64,000 bases of DNA from Fragum whitleyi (Eukaryota > Mollusca > Bivalvia > Cardiida > Cardiidae), in the NCBI GenBank assembly GCA_948146395.1, contig OX411544.1, forward strand, positions 60,473,856 to 60,537,855, read 5' to 3'. The notes under the pieces are model-generated. The model saw nothing but the letters and a program-made list of their open reading frames with translations, was not told the DNA's origin and did not search any database. A program made the position numbers and the translations under genes. Positions 42,070 to 53,591 of this stretch are shown in pieces (positions within the stretch are counted from its first letter, which is position 1; every line of letters begins with the position of its first letter).

Positions 42070-43420
42070 TACTTTTAAAGTCAAATTCTGTGAATACAAA
42101 CTCCATGGACGCACCTTAGATCATGTCAAGTCAACAAAGCATCTTGGATGCACAATTCAGAAAAAGCTAAACTGGGGACAACACATATCTAATATAACAT
42201 CACAAGCAAATAGGACACTAGGCTTTCTTAGAAGGAACCTAAATATCTCATCAGTCACAAAAAGAAGAGCATAATTATAACGGACAATAGTAAGACCTAC
42301 CCGGTCGAATATGGAAGCACCACCTGGGACCCACATGAAAAATCAGATATCAACTAACTAGAGAAAGTACAAAGAAGTGCTGTCAGATTAGATAAACAGA
42401 GATATAACATCTGTTCAAGTGTAGACAACATCATCCGGGCCCAGACGAAGATCTGAACTGGCAATTCTAAGAAACACACAAAATCAAGACTTACAATGTT
42501 CCACAAGATCACAACCAACAAAGTATCCATAGACCCAAATAACTATTTCGAAAAATGAATAAGAAAATATAGAAACACCAAACAAGACACGTACACCATC
42601 GCCTTCTGCAAAACCGTTCTACAAGAAAATATTCATTCTTTCCTAGGACCACCAAAGATTGGGGTTCACAGTCAACTCGGCCTGTGAATAACTCGGCCCG
42701 TCAACTCGACCCGTCAACTCGGCCTGTTTATGTATTATGTATGACGATGCAATGTAAATATTTTGGATACCTTTTGTGCTTTTTTGATAATTGATAAATA
42801 TCAATTAATAAAAAATCACTCGTTAAAAGGGTTTTTAATAATAATAATCTTATTTTACTATTATTTGGCATTTGTGTAAATATAAGATAAAAAGATATAA
42901 TTAAATACATAATTCATCTTTTATTCAAATTTATTTTTCAAATTATTTTTCTAAGCACAAAAGAAGATGACAAGTAATATTCGTATTAAATATGAAGATC
43001 GTAGATTTTAGACATCATTTGTGAATTCGCACCTCCTTTAAGTACATTTCACACATTGATTAACTATCTGATAAGTGTGCTTATATATCCGTTTACTAGG
43101 CTAAACACTATATAAGTTATATACAGGCCGAGTTGACGGGCCGAGTTATACACAGGCCGAGTTTTACGCGGGCCGAATTCTTAACAGGCCGAGTTGACAG
43201 GACACCAAGATTGGAACCAGCTTCCCATCAAATATTTGGTCAGCAGGTTCAGTTGATGCCTTCGAGGCTCAACTAACCAAAAACTTTCTCTAAACCTGTC
43301 TTTTCTTTTAACTATCACTGTTAATATGCTCACTTTTATTCATTGTTCTTTATTTTTTACAACCCCTGGCAGAATAATAAGCCTGTTGATTGTGGCCAGT
43401 ATAAGAAAGAAGAAGAAGAA
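42070..43420 (+). pseudogene. 5'-truncated LINE reverse-transcriptase fragment
   Basis: From about 42080 the frame reads EYKLHGRTLDHVKSTKHLGC, then QKKLNWGQHISNITSQANRT, the 'thumb' region that follows the YADD motif in CR1/Jockey-type reverse transcriptases. Frame breaks start near 42270. After the MITE at 42663-43206 it resumes with DWNQLPIKYLVSRFS (the usual 'WNxLPxxI' block) and ends in an (AAG)n tail near 43420. Its first ~110 bp also form the end of duplication copy 1. Confidence 0.7.
42663..43206. mobile_element. hAT-type MITE inserted in the LINE fragment
   Basis: 544 bp, flanked by AAGATTGG (42655-42662, 43207-43214), an 8 bp duplication as in hAT insertions. Ends GGTTCACAGTCAACTCGG and (inverted) GGTGTCCTGTCAACTCGG. 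Subterminal regions carry several copies of CAACTCGGCC(T/C)GT in both orientations, possible transposase-binding repeats. Confidence 0.8.
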
Positions 43421-43649
43421 TTTCATTCATATGATAGAAACTACCCCCATTTGCGCCCGGTGAATTCATTTTACTATCAATTTCGAATTTACAACAACTT
43501 GAAAATTATGTAAGATTTTTTTACTAGGAGTATGTGGGGTAATTCTAAAAAATACCCCAACACATTTTTAGTCGAAGCAAGTTTCGCATAAAATGTGGTT
43601 TTAGCCTATTACCAGATGATCAACATTTTCTGCTGGTCCACGTCGAAAG

Positions 43650-43880
43650 ACGTTGTACAAGGGTGTAACTATCATTACTCACATCACGCAAGTGCGTAAT
43701 ATACATAAATACTCTTTCGAAAAAATTTCGTTGATGAATGATCAAAACATCAATGTTTTGAATATTCGCATACGCTCAACCACAGAAAATGGGAGCGTGC
43801 GGAGGACGTTCATCTTGCGTCACAGTCCACACATCGTTTTTGTCCTATATATTCTATGTTCGTCGCTTTCTTAGTGCGTA
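43650..43880 (+). repeat. Dispersed repeat, inverted partner at 52965-53195
   Basis: 'AAGGGTGTAACTA', a palindrome-like 'cgcaagtgcgtaat', 'gttgatgaatgatc' and 'atatattctatgttcgtcgc' occur in the same order, inverted, at 52965-53195. No coding capacity; probably a MITE-like family. Confidence 0.6.
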
Positions 43881-43969
43881 TAGGCCTAAAATTAATGAAA
43901 AACTAAGTTGTATCCGGCAGTTTTGAGTTAGGAAATCCTTTAAATTGACAAATTAAAAAGATCTGTCTT

Positions 43970-44320
43970 TTTATAGATAAGACCTTGTAGACAATAAAGA
44001 CTGAAATGACAACAATCGAGTGTGTATTTCCGTTTATTTATCGTCGGTACCGTAGCACATGCCCATATGAGCGACGCCCCTAGAAGAAGGTTAGTTATTA
44101 CGGGGGAGAGTGCAAGGATACATGACGAAACTATTGCTGAGATCCGCCATGGTTCTTTATCGTGCTCGGCGTAAAACACACGGTCTCACTTGACCTTGGT
44201 CCCGAAAGACAATTAGATTGTTAGTGAGCCTGCTCGGGTATCGAACCGACGCGATCGAACTTCAATGGTTTTGAAGTCCCGTGCTAAATCGACAAAGCTA
44301 TTCGGGCCGACTGGCAAACA
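43970..44320 (-). mobile_element. tRNA-headed SINE-like element, second family
   Basis: The minus strand starts near 44320 with CGGCCCGAATAGC..GGTTCGATACCCGAGCAGG (clear B box, weak A box) and continues through a unique ~250 bp body ('ggtcaagtgagaccg', 'ggcggatctcagcaatag') to 'gtctttattgtctacaagg'. The body differs from the SINEs at 53.3 and 63.3 kb. Confidence 0.5.
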
Positions 44321-46148
44321 ATGTCCTCATTTTCCACAAGATCTTCCTAAATGTTTCCTTGCCCGGGTTGTTAAAAGCGGGACCAGTGCGTGGGAATGGG
44401 CTAAACTGTGACTATTTATCATAAAAAGGCTACACTCGGGTTGCCTGGGTATAAAGAACAGGTCTTAAATTTCATGTGCTCGCAGAAAAAAGCATAGGTA
44501 GAGGTAGGCCTGTAGAAGTTCTAGGGAATCGTTCTACCCCTAGTTGCGATAACGTACCCCTATCCCTTTGCCTCGTCATCAAAATATCAGAGAGAGGGCC
44601 ACATTATTGCAGCTATTCTAACCCCTACCCACCCCCCTCTGATGTCGAGTTCAATGAGTTTACTTTCGTAGAGAAATTGAATTGGAATTCGGTGACTACG
44701 TAAGACGTATTACGTTGTTGTAAGTGTAAGGATGAGAGTCAAATTTAACAGAAAAGTATAATAACAAGATGGGTAGTAAAGACTTATTAAACCGAGTACA
44801 CGAGATCTCGTTACCCGCGGGTACTTGAGTACCCACTGATTATTGTTAATATATTTCTTATCACATAAAAACAAGGGTTGGGGTGTTCCAGAATTTCTAA
44901 AATCGGGATTCGATCATACAAATTCATACATGGTTTTAAGGAACACAGGTGTTGCGAGTCTGTGACTCGCAAAAAAGTATTCAGGACTCTGAAAACTATC
45001 TGTTGTGAGTCCGTTGGACCATCTGTAAATCCGGAAACTTCAGTGTTGCTTTTCACTGTCAATGAACAATCAAAGGCTCGTAGCTGCGGTCTGAACAAGC
45101 TCTCGCTCGCTTGCCGCCAGAATGATATGTGTTAACTCGCGGATTTGAAAACTATAGCTTGTAAATCAGACAATGCATCAGACAATGCATATCATTGACA
45201 CTTATCCTGATATTTTCAATATTGTTTTATATGGAGACCCGTCATGCGAAAAAGGACTATCAAGGTAGTGCGCGATTCCAGCCAGACTGTGCGAATTACG
45301 CAGACTAACTAGGGTCGATACTTTTCACGCTTTGCTTATTTTCTGAATCTAGAATGATCAATCTTCCTTCCTGCGAAAGAATTTTTGAATTGCGACTTCT
45401 GGTTGACCTATACTGGACCCAATCTCTTTTTCAAATTTTAGTTTACAGGGTTTCTTGATGGTACCTTTTCGCATTACGGGTCACATGTAAATTGCAATTT
45501 CAACAAGCATTGCTCAACAATGATTTACAAGAAAGAAGGTAGTATTGGCTAATATCAGAAAGCTTGCCTGTGTAGGCTGATCTTAGTCTATACTCTTTAT
45601 CAAAATTTATGCACAGCAAGAGTATGCTGATAAGCTTGAGAGAAATTTAAGCGTATCTCTTCAAACAGACTGGTGCACTGCAAAATTCAAGATAAGTAGA
45701 GAATATATTATTAAATCATCAATTTCACATTAAGTTCTTGAAGTAAAGTTACCTGCCAAAAGTTCAGAGACAGTCTGCACAGAAAAAGAGTGCCTACTTA
45801 TAAACCCGCAACTTTCCACAAATTAATTTTACTCATCGAAGCTTTTTTTCTTGAAAACGTATGACTTTTTAAACTCATCCAGCATTTTGTAAACGACACT
45901 CATTTAAAAAGTAATGATCCTTAATTGTCCAGTTATCTTTAAATTTCACAACGACTCACATTTTGATGACACTTTAATGTTGGCGATATTCTTGGAACAT
46001 ACTGTATTATGAATTTTTGGGATAAGAGTCTGTTTTTAAATGTGTTATAGACACGTAACCGAGTAATGTAACCGAGTAGTCTAAAGCAGACGAACGAAAA
46101 TCTTATTCTGTGCTATCCGTAACAACAAATTGTGTAACCGACTTAACA
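44321..46148. other. Intergenic DNA upstream of the Ig gene
   Basis: Contains part of a dispersed repeat (about 45230-45500) related to 53940-54400 (shared 'catgcgaaaaaggactatc', 'tctagaatgatcattct', 'cgcgaccggtcacatgt'-like blocks). No gene recognised. The immediate upstream region of the Ig gene has 'gtaaccgagtaatgtaaccgagta' (a short direct repeat) but no clear TATA box. Confidence 0.5.
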
Positions 46149-49100
46149 ATGGATCTTAAGTTATTTTTTGTTTTAGGAATAATGCTGCAGGTAAGATTTA
46201 TAATATTCATAAAAGAAAATATGTTGTCACCAATATTTCTTTTGGAAAAAGCAATTTCGTATCTTATTTTCGAGTTGAAAGAAAATGGAATCCTTTTATG
46301 TATGGGAAGTAACAGACCCTCTGTTAACAGTTGACACGAGTGTAGTCACAGTGAGCCAATTGACGTAAATCATTGAAATCGGGGCGTGTACGCGTGATTG
46401 GGAGCTGAAAAACGAGCATTTATCATGCAATGAAGCCTGTATTGACCCGATAACATCTGTCTGATAACATGGCGTGATATCAGAAGTCTTTTTTTAGAAA
46501 CAATTTGCACCTGAATTTCTCTGATTTTTAAGGATTTATTATGATTAAGCACTGAAAAATGATTGCATGATGAATAGATTAAGATGTAAGTGTCTTGAAA
46601 TATCAATGTCATCTGGTGACGGCTTTGAGAAATTACCATGCCTCGGCATAGCCTAGTCATGATAAATTCTACCAACCTCGATCAGATAACATGTTATTCT
46701 CTATTTATCAATTTTCTACTTGGAATTTATGTTGAACTGTCGGGATTCAGACCCTCCGACCGAAAAGCATTAGAGCACAAGTAAGTTTATAAACGAAGAC
46801 CTCACCTTTTTTAATGTTGACATTGACAATGTTTTTGTTTTGGAAAAAGCAATTCCGTTTCTTATTTTTGAGTTGAAAGAACTGAAAATGGAATCCTTTT
46901 AAGTATGGGAAGTAACAGACCCTCTGTTAACAGTTGACACGAGTGAAGTCACAGTGAACCAAATGACATAAACCATTGAAACCTGGGCGTGTACTCTTGA
47001 TAGGGAGCTGAAAATCGAAGATTTATCATGCAATGAAGCCTGTATTGACCTGTTAACGTTTGTCTGATAACACGGCGTGATATCAAAAGGTTTTTTTTTT
47101 TTTTAGAAACAATTTGCATTCACGTTCACCCGAATTTCTTTGATTTTAAGCGTTTGTTATAATTAAGCTCTGAAAACGATTGCATGATAAAGAGAAAAAC
47201 ATGTAAGTGTCATAAAATATCAATGTCAACTGGTCTCGGTTGTGAGAAATTATCATGCCTCGGCACAGCCTCGTCTACCAACCTCGATCAGATAACATTG
47301 GTATTTTAAGACACTAGCATGTTATTCTCAATTTATCTTTCTTCTACTTTGAAAGTTGAACAGGCGGGATGCAGACCCGATCGAAAAGCATTAGAGCACT
47401 TATAAACGAAGACCTCACCCATTTAATGTTGATATCGCTGCATTTTAAAGGAAATCATATCTGTTTATAATTTTTTTTTATTTCTAACACACATGCTTGT
47501 GACTAATAAGTTAATTATATCATTTATCTTTTGTAGATTTTGACTATTGAATGCCAACCAGAGTTAGAAAAAGTAATGAGCCGTCTCAACGCCATTGACA
47601 CAAAATTGACCAAAGTAAATGCTCTCTTAGCCGGGTTTGAACAACTATGTGAAACTTTCCACCAGTTTAAAAGAAAGGATATAGGCAGCCGAAATGAGAA
47701 GACGATATCGTGTGACGAAGGCGACGACCGTGCAGGTAGCTGTGTAAAACAGGAAGAGGAAATCCTAAACGAAAAACACAACGTTGAAGTTATAAACAAC
47801 GAAAAGGAGGAACCACATATGCTGCAAATCGCCAGTGTTCAGTCAGAAGGAATAACGGATGGAATCGCTAACATCTCAGTGGTTTATATTGCCGAAAAAA
47901 GTTACGTTACTGAATGGTTCGTTTCAATGAAGAACTCGTCTGGAATGACATCGAATGGCCTTACTGACGAAAAAGTGAGAGACGACGGCAGTGTTGAGTT
48001 CACTTCAAGGATAATACTTCAGAACTTTACGACCGTTGAAAATCTGATTTTGACAATTAACTCAGAGACGTACATTGCGTATCTAAACATAAACATATCA
48101 ATGTTTACTGTTAAAGGGAAAGAATTACTCCAACCAATTAAAAGCAATATGCTTCTAGATTACAAACCACGGGTGACTATTCCCGATAGTATCTTAAAAT
48201 CGGAGGGTTTCAAAGAGGCCCTCACGATGAACAAAATAATTGAAGATAAAATAAATCGTAGAAATCTACACCAATATATCGAAGCGACTTTGGAAATTTT
48301 TAACTGGTCGGTAAGTCCACCGAAATATACTGAAAAATGGTACCATCCGATTACTGAATTCGGCAACATGTCTATTAGTATGAAAAATGGAAGCGAAAAC
48401 GAACTTGAAATTAAAGTAGTAAACGATCTCGCCAAGTTTGGGGGAATCATTAAACTTTATTTTCAGCAAAACACGGACAACTATCAATACCTTCAAGGCT
48501 TTGGATACGGTGTTCAGATTAAATTTGTGAATGAAGAGATAGACGATATTATGCCCCATGGGACATTTGGACTACGAAAGAATTATGGATTAAGATATAT
48601 AACCGGATCTTCATTTAATGCGTTATGTATGGCATTCGGAGTACCGATTCCAAATTTGCGCATATTCACGAAAACAAACGATGGTAAGAAAATAGAGCTG
48701 GAAGCAGATTATACTATGGTGCTCGAACCTTCTATCTACAAAGTAATCAATTATTTCCTAAACAAGTCGTCAGTAATCGACAGAACAATCATTTGCGAAG
48801 CTTCAGATGGAAATGCAACAGTGACGGAAGAAACTCAATACTTACCGTTTGTTAAAGTAGAAATTGACGCCTATAAAACCAGAATGGTTAAAAACACAAC
48901 AGAAAATGCTGTTGTTACTTGCAAAGCTACGGGAAGCCCTGTTCCGAAGCTTGCACTTCGAGCTGGTAATGAGGGCGGTCGAGATCTTATACAAGACGGG
49001 AGGTTTAGGCACAAGTTCACGAAGAAGAAACTCGCAAACAAAGTAACATTAGTTATTCCTCACCGTGACTTAAATGTTCACTCTGTTTACTGCGTGGCCA

Positions 49101-49228
49101 CACAATACCCTAATGATATTGTGTTTCCTATAAAAGCAGCCAAAGAAATCATTATCTTGCCACGAATGCCTGATCTTGACCCGGGTTTCAATTATACTCA
49201 ACCTGTCGGACCCTCTGACTGGAATTAA
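46149..49228 (+). CDS. Secreted coiled-coil and immunoglobulin-fold protein
   Basis: Two exons: 46149-46190 and 47537-49228 (donor CAG|GTAAGA, acceptor TTTTGTAG, phase 0), 577 residues. Exon 1 plus the start of exon 2 encode a hydrophobic signal peptide (MDLKLFFVLGIMLQILTIEC). Next comes a coiled coil (about residues 21-60, heptads in KVMSRLNAIDTKLTKVNALL) with an acidic linker, then an Ig-like region without the usual cysteines (about 110-205), a unique 130-residue segment, and two Ig domains with Cys378/Cys434 and Cys476/Cys533. There are many N-x-S/T sites and no membrane segment or GPI signal. A coiled coil with Ig domains recalls mollusc immune lectin-like proteins (FREP-type), but there is no fibrinogen domain; function unknown. 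Confidence 0.75.
46243..47440. repeat. ~600 bp tandem duplication in the intron of the Ig gene
   Basis: Unit 1 (about 46243-46840) and unit 2 (about 46843-47440) share long blocks in the same order: 'ggaatccttttatgtatggg', 'agacctctgttaacagttgac'-type, 'tcatgcaatgaagcctgtat', 'ccaacctcgatcagataaca' and 'cgaaaagcattagagcac'. Identity is lower than in the 6.2 kb duplication, so it is older. Confidence 0.75.
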
Positions 49229-51082
49229 TTGGATGCTTGTGACCCGTTTAGTGAAAAGGGCCACATGGAAACTTCGTAAACTAAACATCTTAAAAAGATA
49301 TTGAAGACAGCAGAAGACAACTGAGGGCCATATTTAGAAAGCGATTACAAAGGATTGATCATTCAAATTTCAGAATATCTCCCTAAAGTTTCTGCGCAGT
49401 TGAACACTCTATAATTTTCCACACTTCATGATGAACCCCGTCGCGAGATGCGTCTTCGCAATCACTCGAACATGTCAATCATTGGACTAATCTTGTGTCA
49501 TTTTTAGGTAATTTGGCTTCTGATGGTACTTTTGTCAATGCTCTTCAAGACAAACAAATGAGCCTGTGCGTGACATTTCCAACAATTTCGAGTATGCGTT
49601 ATGATCAGACATTGGGCAGCCCTGACAAAGTCACAGTAGATTAAAAATATTCTAAATTAGTGAACAGAGAATGAAGGTACATAGCTATACACAGAGCGGA
49701 AAGTGAAGACTTTGATAAGACTGTGTGTATGCACAGGCTGATCTGAGTTGATATTTGGCAAATGTGAAATTGTTGGAAATGTCATGTACATACTCAAATG
49801 TCTTTATTGCCTTCCGACAGTCCATGGAGATATTTTGTGAATATTATAATATGATGACAAAATGCAGTATCACACTGCATTTTGCCATCAAATTATAATA
49901 TGCCAAGTTTTAATCTTTCGTTGAATTTGTTTTACTCAAATTCATCTTGACGTTTGAGATGTCATATAAAACCACGTGCGAAACGATGCGCTTTCATGGC
50001 CGCGCCCGTTCGGAATCATACGGGACATCACTCGGCTATTTCCATAAACTGCAACAGACCATTCGGAACACCACTCGGCCAATCTTACGATCAACCTCGG
50101 ATGTAAATAGACGGACTTTTTGAAAATTACGGGGAAACTTTGGAAAAACTCGATGACGTCAGTTAAGATGGCGTTAGCCCTTGAAACTTTGAATGAAAAC
50201 ATTCCACGTCGCAAACACAACTCGTTTAAGGCAACGACTTGGAATCACCGTTTCTTTACTTCATTTTATTATGATTCTTAAATAACGGCTGATGATTCTT
50301 TATTTTTGAAATTGCTTCGTCCTTAGAGACTCGATTGTACGCTAAAAATCAAAGCACTGAAAGTACTGATGGTGAACGATTCTGATGGCATTCTAGAGTG
50401 ATACAATGTATATTTAATTCTTTGAGAAAAAAGAAATTATATATGTAAAAAAATAATTAAGGTAAAGTGTCTTGACAAAATATCGGCAATTCTCACTATA
50501 AATTCAAATTTGTTTTGTTTGTAGAATTTGTTCTCAAATATCACAACGGCCACGAAAGAAAAAAAATGGAAGACCTCTAAACAGGAATTATAGTGTAATT
50601 TTGTTTGGGTTTTGTTGTTGTTTTAATCTGCATTTCGGCTCACAATACAAACGGATTTTGATATTATTTGCTGAATATTTGAGTTTTTTTTAAATATTAC
50701 ATGCTCCGAGTGACAGCGTTGTGCTTCTTTAGTGTCGTAACATAATTTCTTTTGTTACTCGAAAAAAAGCAGCCAGAAAGGAAATTCAAATTCAACAGCA
50801 GTCTTTCTACATTTTGACTATGAAACGTAACCCGTTAGGGCTCTGGAACTTTAATGACCTGAATGCGACCCCATCCCCCTAATTCAAAACCCGCTGTTTC
50901 GTCTTCAACCAAAACGCTGTAATTACAATGTCTTGGTCTATTTCGGTAATATACAGTGTTTTGTATAAGAATGATTATCTAATGCCATTGTGTAAAAATA
51001 AAAAAAAAAAAACAATACGATTTTTGTAGGTGGGTATGTTGTATATGTAATGGATTGTCCAAATATACAAATCAACCACCCT
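49229..51082. other. Intergenic DNA with one palindrome
   Basis: A 28 bp-arm inverted repeat at 49841-49901 (GACAAAATGCAGT / ACTGCATTTTGCC) is the clearest structure. Around 49960-50200 there is a GC-richer patch with two 'CACTCGGC' blocks and an ATG in good context (50167) opening only ~37 codons. Nothing assigned. Confidence 0.5.
49841..49901. repeat. Perfect-core hairpin (61 bp)
   Basis: Arms ATATTATAATATGATG.. and ..CATCAAATTATAATAT enclose GACAAAATGCAGT / ACTGCATTTTGCC with a 5 bp loop. No sister copy seen in the window. Confidence 0.6.
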
Positions 51083-51758
51083 ACATTGCAAGTGACGTCA
51101 CGTTTTGCTTACTTTTCAAAGGCAAAGTTGAAGCCAATTATTATTTAACTCATATAAAAATAGCTCTCGTAATTAGCGCAGTCGGTAACGCACCATAGTC
51201 TAAGTAACGTCCCTCAGGGGTTCAAATCAGCGCAAAAGATTTTTTTTTCATTTTTTTTTTCATAAATTCAAGAATCAAAACTCGATGCTTTGTATTAGCT
51301 TAAGCGATTTTACGCGAAATGATTTTGAAAAAAAAAATCTTTTTCCATTTTTGTGATATTCTAATGAATCTATGTGTATGAGTTAAAAAAGAAAAATATG
51401 GAAATACCGACTCATCAGTAGAGAAAATAAAACATAAAATATCATAAAATGAAAAGTTTTCTTACACATGTAATGAATAAGCGAGTCAATGTTAAAATAA
51501 TGAAATTAACTATTTTCTGTATTGAAAAAAATACATTAAAAAAGATAATATTGTAAGAAATATTTATGCTGACAAAGGTTCGAACCTCGGCTTTTTATGT
51601 AAATTTACATTCACGGGGCGGAGACGTATGTCCGGACTCACTAACTACATGAGCTATATTTCTATTTGTCAAATTAAGGAGTTTTTACTATTTATAAAAC
51701 CTTTAATACTCCACAAAGCAATAAAATAATAAATAAATCATGACGTCACTTGCAATGT
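51083..51758. mobile_element. TIR element with inward-facing tRNA-like modules
   Basis: Perfect 18 bp inverted ends ACATTGCAAGTGACGTCA (51083-51100; inverted at 51741-51758). Just inside the left end, 51171-51235 reads as a tRNA-like module (AATTAGCGCAGTCGGTAACG and GGGGTTCAAATC); inside the right end, 51575-51665 on the minus strand is another (ATAGCTCATGTAGTTAGTGAG and GAGGTTCGAACC). The acceptor stems do not pair, so these are not functional tRNAs. The middle is AT-rich and non-coding. Confidence 0.6.
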
Positions 51759-52899
<1,141 letters not shown>

Positions 52900-52964
52900 C
52901 GATCAAATTTTAAAACCAGTCATAGGCGTAACTAGCATTTTGAAATATATACGCATTCAGAAGG

Positions 52965-53195
52965 CGACCAACATAGAATATATAAGATAAAGGCGACATG
53001 TTGACTGTGACAAAAGATGCGTATCCTCTGTCTGCTCCCCTGTGTATAAGTAAAGCGTTGGCGAAAAATCAAAACATCATGACTACAGCTTGAATAGGCT
53101 GAAGATTCGATGCTATGACCATTCATCAACGGCATTTTTCGATAGAGGATTTATTTCTATTACGCATTTGCGTAATGGTAGTTACACCCTTGGAG
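52965..53195 (-). repeat. Dispersed repeat, inverted partner of 43650-43880
   Basis: Reverse complement begins AAGGGTGTAACTACCATTAC with palindrome TTACGCAAATGCGTAA and continues as at 43.65 kb. Confidence 0.6.
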
Positions 53196-53299
53196 CTATG
53201 ATTGCCTTTCTCATTGGTACACCCCGCTGATGGTGGGTGCTGGAACCCGTGACCTTCTGGTTATGAGTCGATCGTATATAGATACCCTTCACCATTGAG

Positions 53300-53579
53300 G
53301 GCCGCCGTCATAGCGTAGTTGGTAGCGCGTCGGACTGTCAATCTAGAGGTCCCGGGTTCGATCCCCGACGGCGGCACTCATTTTTTCCGACTGTTTGTCT
53401 CTCGGCAATGGGTTGATAATTGTAGATCTATGTGAGATAGCAGCTTGGGGCTAGGAGAGGTGTGGAAGTTGTACTGGTGAGAGAAATACCAGGAAACCAT
53501 TGTTAGGTGCTCCAGCCGCCGCGATGTAACTGAAAAAATGTTGAAAGCGGCATTAAACTCCATTCAATCATTCAACCAA
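53300..53579 (+). mobile_element. Complete tRNA-headed SINE with 12 bp target duplication
   Basis: The tRNA-like head (53301-53376) has a 7 bp acceptor stem (GCCGCCG / CGGCGGC), A box TAGCGTAGTTGGTAGCGCG, B box GGTTCGATCC and an anticodon-loop-like CTGTCAA (GTC, Asp-like). The body follows and a tail 'TTGAAAGCGGCATTAAAC' with 'tccattcaatcattcaacc'. Flanked by TTCACCATTGAG on both sides (53288-53299, 53580-53591). The perfect duplication and intact head indicate a recent insertion. Full-length reference for the copies at 3050, 11781, 61441 and 63241. Confidence 0.9.
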
Positions 53580-53591
53580 TTCACCATTGAG

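Larger units (their letters stand above)
29875..42188. repeat. Tandem duplication copy 2, with two later insertions
   Basis: Collinear with 23700-29874 except for two insertions, 35560-39888 (TTAA-flanked) and 40106-41923 (10-11 bp target duplication). Subtracting these leaves about 6,167 bp. Contains the same array end (to 30690), SINE, LINE tail fragment, TIR element and ETAA1-like exon 1. Unlike copy 1 it continues past 'acacatat' (42188) into the rest of the LINE fragment, showing that copy 2 holds the original right-hand border and copy 1 the original left-hand border. Confidence 0.9.

Noticed and set aside
49942..50220. 92-codon minus-strand frame, and an ATG at 50167 on the plus strand
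   Set aside because: No family similarity, no convincing splice sites; the region has short internal repeats ('CACTCGGC') and may be an unknown repeat.
53301..53376. Functional tRNA-Asp gene
   Set aside because: Acceptor stem, A and B boxes are good, but the anticodon stem pairs poorly and the sequence continues into a SINE body and tail with a target duplication; it is a SINE head.
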